A DNA stretch of 64,000 nt from Chaenocephalus aceratus (lineage: Eukaryota; Chordata; Actinopteri; Perciformes; Channichthyidae): positions 21,188,996-21,252,995 of the forward strand of contig CM043788.1 in NCBI GenBank assembly GCA_023974075.1, written 5' to 3'. This document shows positions 21,081-32,976 of this stretch, piece by piece (the stretch's first letter is position 1; every line of letters begins with the position of its first letter). The notes beneath the pieces are model-generated. The model was not told where the DNA came from, did no database searches, and saw nothing but the letters and a program-made list of their open reading frames with translations. Both the position numbers and the translations under genes were made by a program.

Positions 21081-22641
21081 CAGGGTTGCCAACTTTGGGT
21101 ACCTGGCTGGAGTGAGATTTTGATATCATGGGTTTAATTACATATGCACACGAAATGACTGCTATCGTGTCAGCAGCGGGACCTTAGCATATATATAGGA
21201 TATATATACAATATTATACAAATACACAATATTGGACACAGACTATAAAGGGCACAACATTTCATTCACTAATGAAAGTCAAACACATGTTTGTTTCCAC
21301 TGTTTTATTGTCTGCCTGTGGCGATAAGCAATTAATTGACTTATGGTTTGATAAATAAAAATGAACTCGATAAATTGCCATTTATATGAGGATGTGACTA
21401 GCAGTTTGAAAGGATGTACTTGAATTATTATTATATATTATCTTTATGTCAGTGGTCTAAAATGGTCATACAACGGTGCCGACAATATTATCGTTTATCG
21501 CAATAATTTCCAGGAAAATGTATCCAACAAAATTAATTATCGTGAGAGGCCTATACGTGAAACACACAGACACAAACAAATCTACAGACTTACTCCAAAC
21601 TGCCAAATATATTAATTAACACACTCACTCTCATATACTCTTTGACTCTATTTTGGCCTAGTAGAACAATAAGCAGCAGACTTTTACTTTTTTATAATTT
21701 CTACTGGATTTTAGATCTGCGCATGCGCAATACGGGTCGGCAGTTGCGGCTCCAGAGTATTTGTGTTGGGTAATCTACGGTAGGGCTAACCCATACAGTG
21801 GTGGGGCACAAATCAGTATTTGCAATGTAATTACATACACGCTATATCGCCCCCCTTGACAGTGAAACGCCACGCGTGAGGTTTAGATTATTTCCGTCTC
21901 AATCCGAATTGAACTGTATGAAATAAAAAGGCACATTTGTCTTGAAGTAAATAAAAAGGGCGACCTGGAGCCAATCCTGCAATCTCCCCACAAGTGAAAG
22001 AGTTTTTTGAAATACTAACATAAAATACACATTCTGGTACTCTCTTGAGAAGAAAAATAAATCTATTACTACACATTTAAAAAAAATGAATGCCATTTTA
22101 GTTTTGTGTTACTTTGTTCTGAAAGCTGAACCTGCTGCTCCTCACAGAGGAGAAGAGGGAAGAGGCTGTGAATTAAGTTACATTGTGGATAAGGGTGGAT
22201 GTGGATAGCCCCCATTGTTCTGTGTGTCAAAATGAAAGACAGCCCACACACCTATCAATCATCAAACCGTGGGGTCTTATTTCATTACGTGTTGATTTCT
22301 ATCAACACGTAATGTTGTATCGATGTATAGAGATGTACTACAGCAAAAGTATTCTCCGTCGGGACTTCCTGCAACAACACCACGCCGTTATCTTGATTCT
22401 GATTGGCCAGAAGACATTATCAAAGATGTTCTATTGAGAAGACGATCACTACCTGACAAAAGTTTTCAAAACCGTTTCTAGTCTTCGGTATTTCCAAACA
22501 AGTGACTACTGAAATTAATCGTACTAACTGCTGTCTGTGATTGCTTGTTTTGGCGTGAGAATAGTTTGGGCAGAGTGAGAGCGTGAGATTGAGAGTGAAA
22601 GCGTGTGTCACACGCCAGATGCGTGAGAGTTGGCAACCCTG
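21081..22641. mobile_element. hAT-like element (1561 bp)
   Basis: The ends are CAGGGTTGCCAACT and AGTTGGCAACCCTG, an exact 14-bp inverted repeat starting CAG. The flanks share ATAAAG but no clean 8-bp duplication can be read. The right end continues into 'gcgtgtgtcacacgcc'. No long transposase frame remains. A small perfect hairpin lies at 22283-22314. Confidence 0.82.
22283..22314. repeat. Perfect 14-bp-arm hairpin
   Basis: CATTACGTGTTGAT and its exact reverse complement, separated by four bases. It lies inside the hAT-like element. Confidence 0.9.
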
Positions 22642-23760
22642 CATAAAGTATGCATTTCAGTGGATTTTGCTTTTAAAAAAAATTAAAATGACATGATAAA
22701 ATAATAATGGGGCAAGCAAATCGGCGAAATCGAGTGTGACTATTACAAAATAAATCATTATTATATTAATATTGACAATAACAATCGACCGTCGTGGTAC
22801 AGCATTTGCTTGGCATTTCCGGGTATTTGGGCCATGTTAACAATACCGTGTAACTGGCACGTTTGAAGGGACGAAATCGTGACATCTTCACGTCTCCCAG
22901 CATGGTAAATCGTCACCTGTTCACGTCTTGCCATGATACCGGGTTGACCAACAAACACAAGTGTAAAAAGGCCAACTTGTGGTTGTATGGGAGGTTATTT
23001 GGAAAGACTATTACTAGGCTGGGGGCATTACCTTCCTGAAGTGACAAAAAGACCTCAATAATAAATTGTACTTCGAAAGCTTTAAATATTGTAAAACTCC
23101 AGTTAAAGCTTCCATTATCCAATATACTTTTATACACAGTGAGCATTTAGGGATTACAGCTTGTCCTGACTTCCATGTTTCGTGACCTACACTTTTACTG
23201 CGCCTGAACGCACCCTAAACACAGGCTGAGGCTGCTGCTCTACCAACACACAGCTCTCGTTATCGTCTTTGTGTTACATTTCACTAAGGAGATCATAAAT
23301 TAGGAAATACGCTAGGTTAGAAATGGCATAACAGAATTGTACGTTCTGTTATGTGAATGGAGAGTCATCAACACCATTAGGCAAAGTTTAAATTAAATGA
23401 ATGTGAAATGACCTCAAAAGTCCCAACACTACTATAAGTGAACAAAGCACCCTTAGAATGATGACATAAATAACAAAAATCACTAATGAGCTTCTGAAAA
23501 CAGTTGTTATTAGCAGCATTGTGGACATTATTGAAAAAACTGTATTCATAATTATTTTTCAGTCACAGTTCCTCCCTTATACCTTACAGTTGCGATGGGC
23601 TTCACCAATGACCAATTATGGTAGCACAAGATAAGCAGCAAATGCTTTGGAGAAAAACGACTCACATCATGTCACTTCGAACAGCCTGTCCTCCTACAAA
23701 AAACGACCACATAGGCCGATTGTTCATGCCCTTATTATGACCCAGTGACACGTTTTAAAG
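22642..23760. other. Non-coding DNA, nothing recognised
   Basis: No supported feature. A short open minus-strand frame at about 22761-22958 has no splice sites or recognised domain. Confidence 0.45.
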
Positions 23761-23762
23761 TG

Positions 23763-23795
23763 ACACGACCACTAGACGTGCTCTAGTGGTCGTGT
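23763..23795. repeat. Perfect 13-bp-arm hairpin
   Basis: ACACGACCACTAG and its exact reverse complement around a 7-base loop. Confidence 0.9.
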
Positions 23796-24107
23796 AAGAA
23801 ACAACATGCTCCCGGCCCGTTCATTGCAAACGCTCCGGAGGGACGTTTATTCACAAATAACCCTCTCTGGAAAATCCTAAATTGTGGAATAGTTTTGCCA
23901 TTAAAATGCTTTTTGATTCGATTTCTGGCGAGAAGTGTATATTGTACTCTTAGAATCCACGTCCAGTCGATGTGTAGGATCTATAGTTTGATAGATATTA
24001 CGAAGATTATTTGAGGTCTCGCCAGGATAACGTGTATGCAGCTTCCATGTAAAGTTAGCGTGGGTGAAAACGGTTTCGTCTCGAAGTTTTCATAATAAAA
24101 CCGGATA

Positions 24108-24380
24108 TATTCCCCTCACTGTCAAATGATTACACAGTGATATCTGCATTACTCATCCACTAAAAAACATCAGTTTATCCTTGTTAATTACACATGATTG
24201 ATTAGTTTAAATTGTGTACAATGCTTTTGTGTTTTTAACCTTCGACTCAGAGAAACAAATCGTTTTTTCGGAATTTAGACACTACAGTTTCCGAAGACAC
24301 TACACTACCGTTCGTTTGGGACTACAACATCCACCTTGCTTTACAAACCCTGTGATTAGTCATCAAGCTCTGTGATTGGA
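24108..24380. repeat. Right arm of distant inverted repeat pair
   Basis: Inverted partner of 19211-19488, diverged but continuous over about 270 bp. The ends of the TIR element at 18811 are not seen around this copy, so it is probably a truncated family member. Confidence 0.8.
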
Positions 24381-24515
24381 TGTTGGAGTGGCAGTGCGAC
24401 AAGGTTACGCTGAGCGTAAAACAGCTCTATGAAATGGAATGGAACCGGCAGACTTTCCAAAACTGGAATTGGACGGGGTCAATTCATATATTTGCAAATA
24501 TGGCAGTAGCCATCG

Positions 24516-24575
24516 ATCATCTTAAGATAAGATAAGATATACTTTATTGATCCCGAGTTGGGAAATGTTTTTGTT
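24516..24575 (-). mobile_element. LINE 3' tail fragment, minus strand
   Basis: Read on the minus strand it ends 'gggatcaataaagtatatct' followed by TTATC repeats, a form common at the 3' ends of fish RTE/Rex-type LINEs. Only the tail is present. Confidence 0.5.
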
Positions 24576-24700
24576 ACAGCAGCATACTTCTTTGTTCTAC
24601 TCCACTACAATTCAGAGGTTAACCTGTTATTTTTACTCCACTGCATGTATTTTAGTTACTTTGCAGATTCTGATTAATGATGTGAAATATAAACAACCCT

Positions 24701-25076
24701 TAAATCAGACTTTAGTTACACCTGAGTCAAATTCAGGGAAGGTGATTGTCAAGTGCCAAAATAAACTATGCAATATATTGGATGTTAAGTACTTTGTCAG
24801 ACTTCATATTTATCTGTGGATAAGCCCAAAGTTCTTTTTTTATTCAAAAGAAGACCTTAACTTAAAGTGTTCTTTAATTAACACGTCACCAGTTTAAATC
24901 AGACTTTAGTTACACCTGAGTCAAATTCAAGGAAGGTGATTGTCAAGTGCCAAAATAAACTATGCAATATATTGGACGTTAAGTATTTTGTCAGACTTCA
25001 TCATATCTGTGGATAACCCCAACGTTTTTTTCTTATTCAAAAGAAGACCTTAACTTAAAGTAATCTTTAATGTTTA
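24701..25076 (+). repeat. 194-bp direct tandem duplication
   Basis: The block starting 'taaatcagactttagttaca' at 24701 is repeated from 24895, with a period of 194 bp. Copies differ by scattered substitutions and small indels. Both contain a 'tattcaaaagaagacc' segment near the end. Confidence 0.9.
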
Positions 25077-25089
25077 AATAAAGCCTTAT

Positions 25090-26370
25090 TAGTTTGTCTG
25101 TTTTGCACATCCTCCTGTTAATATCTTTGGATGTCCTGCACTATGCAATGTGTGAATTGGTCTAATAAAATAAAGTGAACGAAGATATAAAAGTGTCTCT
25201 TCAATTTGTGTGATTTGCATGACTGTACTTCATCACTGCTGTAATAAAGTCCTTCAATATTTTGGTCAAACTCCAAAATCATTGTGGGCCAATAACGCTT
25301 ATTTTTTTTATTCTCAGCGGTGAACTTTCCAAATGGCACTAGTTTCCTGTAAACTGGCCAAATAGGGAATTCCCTTAATGATACTAGTTTAGCCAAAAAT
25401 AAAAAGCAGCTCTGTGTTCCAGCCCTCGCTGCGTCCGTACCCTCTCCACCGTGTTAATGGACTTCTCAAATGTGTTCTATTCATTTTCCTGCATTAGCTC
25501 TGCTTATGATTCTGCAGTTAAATAAGCTTTGAGGGTTTGCCCCTGTCTCAGAAAATGTATTGTCTTGCCACTGTCACTCAGCGACAACAATATGCCAATG
25601 TGATTATGATTTAACTAAGCGCATAATCACATTATCTTAATCACGGTTTGATAGCAAATGCTACACCTAACGCCCTTTCCTAGCCTAAATCAAATTACAT
25701 ATTCAATGTGTGTGAGCCACATCAAACATGACCAGCCTACACAGTGACACAAATCTATGAAATAGGCGTCCCATTCATTAGGATACTACCTTGAAAAGGA
25801 ATTAAATGGATGCATATATTGTATGTATTTGTCTTTAGTTGTATCGTGTATTTTCTGCAATTTACACTGGAACTAAGCCAAAGTCAACTTCCTGAAACTA
25901 TGCTCTGAGAAATTACTAAACCATTAGAGAGAGAGTTGTGGCTTGGTCGTCATAATGGACTTTTCCCACAGCTCTGCAAACTTCTACACATTCCAGTTTC
26001 AAAAAATAAGTTTTTTGTCGCATTTTGAAGATGTGTGCAATATGAAGCAAGTCAGAACTTTGAGATTCCTGACAAAACAGTGAATAGTGCACAAAACTTC
26101 AGGGAGAAGTCAATCTTGAAGCATGCTATCAGATGAAGTTAACTGTTGGCTCTGCAGCAGATTTAGGTGATTTACAGATTGCATTATAACACCATGATTG
26201 ACAACAGACAATGCATTCAGCCACACTTCTTCTGTCTCGGGAAAAAAACTCCAAATTGCTTTCTTAAATGGGATTAAGATAGGATTTTCTCATTTGGATG
26301 TTCATGTAATGTGGCCCCAGGAGTAAATCGCACTGGAGTTGTTCACAAAGGCCATTAGCTCTGTTCAGTT
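25090..26370. other. Non-coding DNA, nothing recognised
   Basis: AT-rich DNA up to the 5' truncation point of the L2-like LINE. No feature identified. Confidence 0.5.
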
Positions 26371-26399
26371 CAGCTCAGACTGAAGATACAGTCCCATGG

Positions 26400-28290
26400 G
26401 ATTCATTTGCAATCGCTTCAATTACTATTGACTTGCCCAAATGTTCTCTCTTGCCCAAATATTCCCTCTTGCTCAACTGTCCTCTTCCATGGAGAAGAAA
26501 CTGTAATCACAAAGCTAATAGCACTCCGTGACTCTGAACAATGTGGTCTGGAAAACCCTTTCAGTTTTACTCCTTTTACTGTTAATGTTGTTCATGAAGC
26601 CTTAACCAAGTTAGATCCTAAGAAACCGGCTGGCCCGGACAACGTAGAACCTTTCTTTTTAAAGATAGCTGCAGATTTTATTGCTCCTCCTCTCACTACT
26701 CTTTTTAACCTCTCCCTCAGCACAAATGCAATTCCAAAAGTATGGAAGTCTGCTTATGTCTTGCCTTTGCTAAAAGGAGGGGAGGCAACTATTTTAAATA
26801 ACTATAGGCCAATCTCTAAATTGTCAGTTCTGGCGAAGATGCTCGAACGCCTAGTGAGTGAACAAGTAAAAGAGTTTTTATGTGAAAATGATATCCTGTC
26901 TAAACATCAGTCAGGCTTCAGAAAGCAACACAGCACCATCACTGCGACAATGAAAGTGGTGAATGACATTACGAGTATTTTAGATAATAGGCAGAGTTGT
27001 GCTGCTCTATTTATTGACCTTTCCAAAGCGTTTGATACCGTCGATCATCACATCTTAAAGCAGAGGCTACTCAGTATTGGCATATCCAGCCATGCGGTGG
27101 GGTGGTTTGTGAACTACCTCTCTGAAAGGTCCCAATGTGTTCACTTTGATGGGCTGTCTTCTGAGTGGTTAAACATTGCTAATGGTGTTCCTCAAGGTTC
27201 TGTTTTAGGTCCACTTTTATTCTCCATATATATCAACAGTTTAAGTGAAAATGTGAATGAAGCTACTTTACATTTCTATGCGGATGATACCGTGATGTAT
27301 TGTGCAGGTCCCTCCATTAAGGAGGCTGGTGTTAAATTACAGGCTGTTTTTAACATTATTCAGACTCAGCTCTCTGAGCTTAAGCTTCTTTTAAATGTTG
27401 ATAAAACCAAGGTAATGCTATTTTCAAAAGCTAAAAAGACACCAGAGCCTGTTTTAGATATTGTTACTATGCAAGGACAAGTACTTGAAGTGGTTACCTG
27501 TTATAAATACCTTGGTATCTGGCTTGATGATTGTCTTACTTTTAAACTTCAGGTCACTAATCTGCTTAAAGCACTGAGGGTTAGGCTAGGTTTCTTTTTC
27601 AGAAACAAGTCCTGTTTCTCGCTTGAGGCCAGGAAAAGGCTAGTCACTGTGACCTTTTTACCTGTGCTGGACTATGGTGATTTGATCTATATGAATGCAC
27701 CTGCCTATTGCCTGAACAAGTTAGATGCCGCCTATCACAGTGCACTGAGATTTGTCACAAATTGTAAAGCACTTACACATCACTGTACCCTGTATGCCAA
27801 GGCAGGTTTGCCATCACTTACTGTAAAGAGGCTCAGTCATTGGTACACGTTTATTTATAAAGCCATGTTGGGTAAACTCCCGTATTATATCTGCTCTCTG
27901 ATAACACAGAGAGTTGCAAGCAGCTATTGTCTGAGATCGCATGATGTAGTATTGTTAGATGTGCCAAGAGCAAGGACTGTCTTAGGTAAGACAGCTTTTA
28001 TGTGCGCAGCTCCACTTGCTTGGAACAGTCTTCAGCAAGAATTGAAACTGAGCAATCTCATTCCTCTGCATGTCTTTAAAGCTAGGCTAAATGAAATGCT
28101 CGTTGATACTATGGGCACTTGTAACTGTCTATAACTATGTAAATGTATCCTGTAAATATAATGTATGATGTCCTTTATTGTTTTATGTTTCATGTGAAAC
28201 CTATATGCTGCAGGTCTCCCTTGAAAAAGAGATCTATGATCTCAATGGGACCAATCTCGTTAAATACAGGTTTGAAATGAAATAAAATGA
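26400..28290 (+). mobile_element. L2/CR1-like LINE, 5'-truncated (about 1.9 kb)
   Basis: Contains the RT and C-terminal part of ORF2, a short 3' UTR and a GAAAT/AAAAT tail ending near 28290. The endonuclease region and 5' end are missing; the left border is approximate. The 3' UTR matches the copy at 3473-4043. Confidence 0.88.
26407..28134 (+). CDS. LINE reverse transcriptase (ORF2 C-terminal part), intact frame
   Basis: A continuous 575-codon frame. It opens with TTG at the truncation, not a true start, and ends in TAA at the natural C-terminus. RT motifs are in order: GPDNVEPFFLK (about residues 76-86), NNYRPIS (131-137), SGFRKQHST (169-177), motif A FIDLSKAFDTVDH (202-214), motif B GVPQGSVLGPLLF (260-272) and motif C FYADDT (290-295) with both catalytic aspartates. 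A conserved tail follows (YTFIYKAMLGKLPYYIC), as in L2/Rex1-type proteins. The RT would copy element RNA at a nicked target, but the endonuclease that should precede it is absent, so this copy cannot move by itself. Lack of stops over 1.7 kb suggests a fairly recent insertion. Confidence 0.85.
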   Translation: MQSLQLLLTCPNVLSCPNIPSCSTVLFHGEETVITKLIALRDSEQCGLENPFSFTPFTVNVVHEALTKLDPKKPAGPDNVEPFFLKIAADFIAPPLTTLFNLSLSTNAIPKVWKSAYVLPLLKGGEATILNNYRPISKLSVLAKMLERLVSEQVKEFLCENDILSKHQSGFRKQHSTITATMKVVNDITSILDNRQSCAALFIDLSKAFDTVDHHILKQRLLSIGISSHAVGWFVNYLSERSQCVHFDGLSSEWLNIANGVPQGSVLGPLLFSIYINSLSENVNEATLHFYADDTVMYCAGPSIKEAGVKLQAVFNIIQTQLSELKLLLNVDKTKVMLFSKAKKTPEPVLDIVTMQGQVLEVVTCYKYLGIWLDDCLTFKLQVTNLLKALRVRLGFFFRNKSCFSLEARKRLVTVTFLPVLDYGDLIYMNAPAYCLNKLDAAYHSALRFVTNCKALTHHCTLYAKAGLPSLTVKRLSHWYTFIYKAMLGKLPYYICSLITQRVASSYCLRSHDVVLLDVPRARTVLGKTAFMCAAPLAWNSLQQELKLSNLIPLHVFKARLNEMLVDTMGTCNCL

Positions 28291-28291
28291 C

Positions 28292-31200
28292 TCCTAAAAG
28301 AGCTATTTATAGAAGCACTTTGTCCAAAAAATACAAATATTACATACATTATCTTGCACACACCCTGCAGAGTTTCTTAAATCTAGAACAAATTATTAAT
28401 TGGATAAGGTAGTCGTATGCTTGTAAATATTTGTGTGGTAAGATGAACAAAATAAAGGTGTTTGTGCTATTTAACCTAGCCTCATTGATATAAATAGAAA
28501 TAAACACATGCCAGTACAATACAACTCACTACAAACGGCCTCCTAGAAAATGTATTAGCACCTCTTTGAAACAGTTCAAAACAAAACCTTACAGGATAAC
28601 CTTTATGGAGAATGTAGTGTATGGCTGTTACGCCTCATTAGTTTTAGCAGTGTGTAAAGAATAAACAGGAACACGTTAAAAGCACATAACCTGCTATTTA
28701 TGTGTTTTTCGAAAATCCTGCTTTGTCCTCTCTCAGTGTTAATATTGTTAAAGAAAACTATGAGTTTGTCAAGAACCTTTTTCCATGATTAACATCCGCA
28801 CCAAAGTAGTTTAACACTAACTGTGACTATATGATTCTGCAATAATACCAGATTTCTGTGAAATGTAGTTCTGCTGCATGTCCCATGTCAGGACTACAGC
28901 CTCAGAACACAATAAGCACTCAAAGTAACCTACTTACTCAAGTTAAACAACGTGGCTAGAGAGAAACAAACAAGGAGATAATTTGGCTAGATTACATCGA
29001 CTGAAATGATCACTATAATTTGCTGACTAAAAAAAGACTTCAGTTCTACATCTACACTAAAATAGTTGTCTTTGACTGGGATAAGATTATATTCCGAGAC
29101 TTTACTTTACTAAAAGAAAACGTATAACAAAAACTAACATGGATATTCTAAACAGGACTAAATATAAATAAATTAGCTTCTAAAACATAACTCATCTCAC
29201 TCTGGGAAAGAAGACAAGTAAATGTATTCAGCAAATGTGGAGCTATCCCTTTAATTCCCTGGATTTACATCACACGGTCGGTACATTAAACAGTGATGGA
29301 TTCATCTTTGGTGTAGGCCAGTGGGATATAGATTTAAATAAATCCTATATGATGCCTGGAAAAGCAGGGCTGTTGAAACATTTATGATGACTTCATTTTG
29401 ACCGCAGGGGCAAACGAGGTCACTCCTGGAGATGGACTTTTTCCTAGAAAGAAGAAGTGTTCCTGGAAGATCAAGTGCCCCTTTCTTTTTTTTCACCTTA
29501 ACAACTTAAAATAAAAAATAAAATAGATAAAGGATGCTAAAACAGTTCTGCATTTCCATAGGAGCTACAGTGGTTAGTTTAGAGGAGATCCAACTGGACG
29601 CTTCAATGTAATGTGTAGTCCCAAACTGGTGTGCTGTTTAGTAGACGTGCCTGAGATGCCACCTAGTGATTCTGATAAGACCACCCCAGTTAAATTACAT
29701 CCTCTTTTTTCCTGACTCAGCGAACAGAAAAGAGTATGTTTCCATGGCAACAGTAGACAGAGAGATATAGAGAGAGAAACACAATGAGGTAGCTACTCTT
29801 AACTCGGCCCATGTACGCCCACACAGAAACCCACTAAAAAACGCACACATACACACAGAGAGTGTTTTAGTGATACATATAGTATCGTAGATCACATTTA
29901 TACTTGCTTTAAGTCCTTGCTGTGTGCCAGAAAGATCATGACAATACTGCATACTTATGCAGGGTTTAATTTAGAGTTAAATAGGGAAGATCAGTAGTTC
30001 ACCAGGAAATAAAAACCGCCTCTGAAGGATGTGGAAGAAGCAAGATGGGAAATAATCAGATCTTACTAGTGACACATTCTGTCGATATATACCCCATGGG
30101 CAATAAACTCATTTCCCACGTCACAAATTTGGAACTTAATAAGAAAGTCTATCCACAAGCGTAACATAACATTTCTGATTTAGTACACACATGCCCATCA
30201 GTAGAAGATCTTATGATAGTCTTCATCATTCATGGTCCTTCACTGGAAATGTTTTAAAATCCTGAGCAACATGTACATGCTATAATAATGTAAGCTAGTA
30301 ATCAAGTCTATCAAAAGTTATTTTTCATGTTTTTTAAGTAATTATTTAATCTTCTGAGAGGGATCTTTCAATCCAAACCTAAAATAAACACTTGCATCAA
30401 GAGAATGTACCACCTTCACACCAAAAAATACTGCCCAAGCTTCCAATAAGGAAAATAACAACAAAAAAGAGTTGGCAGATTGCATTGAAATTCAAATGAA
30501 CACATTCAGGAGATGAGACCCATTCTCCCAGGGTGGACTACTCTCCTCTTGGCACACATTATATACAACAATTATAAATGTGATCACCAGAAATGTGATA
30601 GCCTCAGCATTGGTTCAAGTGACACAATGCAGAAAATGTGTTCTTGGTAATACAATTAGCTTTGAATTAAATAAAGTTCCAAACAACAGATAGCAGCACA
30701 CATTGTTTCAGCATCAACATATTGTTTTCACAGCTAATCCTGTACCTCAGTGGCTCGTGTGGTAAAACAAAGCAGATCTGCCAGCTGCTACTGCTGCCAC
30801 AGCTGCAGTTTCCCTGTCAGTACACTACCTGTGTGTTTGTGCTGTTTATTATCAAGTTCCAATAGCAGCTTAGTGATTCATTCAAATTACATAGGAACAT
30901 GATTTCCATTAATTGGACAGCCAAGAGTACTTTGCAATTTTTCTGTGGGTGGCTAGAAACCCTGTTGTGCAATGTGTGTTGCTAGTAGCAACCACTATTG
31001 GCACAGCTCTAAAGCAGTTTTGTTTTACATTGTTACATCCAGGTATTTTTATCTTTTCTTGTCCTTGTTGGAGTATTATCTGTTATTTGAAACATTTCCG
31101 TGTTTATTGGTTAATTAGGTTTTCTGTGATCAGTTAGTGCCAACAAAACTACTCATCACAAGCCATATTAGGTTAATGTGTTGCTGGTACAATATTCTGA

Positions 31201-31366
31201 AGGTGTTCAGACCAGAGGCAGAGCTTGATTGTGTTTTGGATATTGGTTCTTAACAGCAACTGGGAGTACTTTGTCTGTAAAGTAAGAGGAGCTTTACCTT
31301 TAAATACAGTATACCTCATACTTCATATTTAAAGCTTTAGGAGGCCGTAAACGGCAACATTAAGTC
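28292..31366. other. Non-coding DNA, nothing recognised
   Basis: About 3 kb of AT-rich sequence. Short open frames are scattered and lack splice-site context. No repeat borders were found. Confidence 0.5.
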
Positions 31367-32085
31367 AGAACCGCAGTGACGCTTCCTAAAACCCGGATGT
31401 AAACTCCTTCCGGTTCCTTTCGTCAAAAACGCAATGCAATTTCTCCATAGGATTTTGGAAAATAGCTCGAAATAAGGTCTGGGGTTGACACACATTTAAG
31501 AGACGGATCACGTTTTGTTGAGCCGGATAATATCCACATGTCTATCCTACTTTTATAATTTTCGAAGCATAAATCTAGTCGCAAGAAGCAAAATGCTAAC
31601 GTTATGCTATAAAGGAACTACAGCAGGGTCGCTGCTTCAACGTCACGCCAACTTAAGATCCATATTCAAACATACAGATTGTAAATCGTACAAATTGAAG
31701 TGTTTGTTTGAACAGTTTGCAGGAGGCAGGTACTTGCTTTCAAGCAGAACAGGGCAAACAAACTTAGCGGTAGTGTTTTACGTGTTCGGTGTAATGACGT
31801 AAAATGGCCTGGACAACTTCTGTAGTCCTATTCAGCCACTTGTTAACAACCATCGTTTTTCAGACACGTAAACTCTTCAAAAATCACCAGCGGGGTCACT
31901 GCTGATGTATTTAATGTCGTAGAACAAAACGTGATCTGTCTCTTCAATTTGTGTCAAACACAGACCTTATTTCGAGCTATTTTCCAAAATCCTATGGAGA
32001 AATTGCATTGCTTTTTATCGAAGGAACTGGATGTGGTAAAAATGCTAACTTACTTCCGGGTTTTAGGACGCGTCACTGCGGTTCT
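31367..32085. mobile_element. Long-TIR DNA element (about 720 bp)
   Basis: The left arm 31367-31519 and right arm 31923-32085 are reverse complements over about 150 bp, including the exact 37-base stretch from 'gcaatgcaatttctccat' to 'tcgaaataaggtctg'. The ends read AGAACCGCAGTGACG and CGTCACTGCGGTTCT. No target duplication is obvious and no transposase is encoded. It is a MITE-like element of unknown superfamily. Confidence 0.88.
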
Positions 32086-32099
32086 CTATAGGTGGCAGT

Positions 32100-32900
32100 A
32101 AGAGAATCTTAACGTGGATGGGCTTAAACTTGTGCCACAATATGCAAATATGTATGTTGTCATAATATCAATTTTAATTTTCTAAACACACTTAGTAGGC
32201 CGACTTCTTTGTATTTTACTCACTTGTTTGTTTTTTTACTGTGAATTGCTTATAAACAGTTGTTCATCAATTGGTGATACTTTTTCCTGCCATAACAGTA
32301 ACCTCCACACCTGTCCAAAATCTGATTTGAAAGGACTGTTTCTGTCCAAAACCTGACAATCACTCCCAATTCAGACACCAATTGTGCATGCAGGTGCAGA
32401 AGTAAGAAAGTATGCAGGGTTTGAACTTTTCTCTTATGCTTGATTCACTATTCACACAATTACTTTCAAACACTTCTGTGTGTACAACCGAGTGCAAGAC
32501 CACAAATACTTCGAGGACACACTGAAAGTTTGTGCTATTATTAAAATTATTTATAACTGAATACAGATGACAAAGGCATGCAAAAGACAGAATGAGGAAA
32601 GAGACCGAGTTCGGCAGCCAGTAGTTTATGTTCATGTTTGTCAAGATTCCTCCTCTCATGCACATTTTTTCTTTATGGGGTTAACATTATGTAATCATTT
32701 GCCTTTCTATCTTGAACCTCTCAATCCTTTCACCCTAGTCTCTCCCTCCCACACCTCATCTTCCTCACCTCCTCCCCCTTCCCCCTTCAGCTCCCATGTT
32801 CAACACCCCTCCTCCAGCTCTATAATCAGGGTGATAATTAGGAACTGCTAATAGTGACAAAAACAGCTCTAAGAACGGACTATACAGAATATCGCCCTCC
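32100..32900. other. Non-coding DNA, nothing recognised
   Basis: AT-rich with a pyrimidine-rich patch at about 32720-32820. No feature identified. Confidence 0.45.
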
Positions 32901-32910
32901 TTTCTTACCT

Positions 32911-32976
32911 GTACTTTGGGCCAATGAAAGTTCAGATGCCGGTGTATGAGGCGTTGGTCCAGCTGTCAGTCACCCT
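32911..32976 (-). other. Possible spliced exon (untranslated?), minus strand
   Basis: On the minus strand 'ctgatcttcag' is a plausible acceptor, and 'AAAGTACAG|gtaagaa' is a near-consensus donor about 66 bp later. All three frames contain a stop, so it would be an untranslated exon or a chance match. It could belong to a minus-strand transcript that starts near 54.8 kb. Confidence 0.25.

Noticed and set aside
22761..23146. Two minus-strand frames resembling ordinary protein
   Set aside because: No acceptor/donor pair in frame and no recognised motif; too short to separate from chance.
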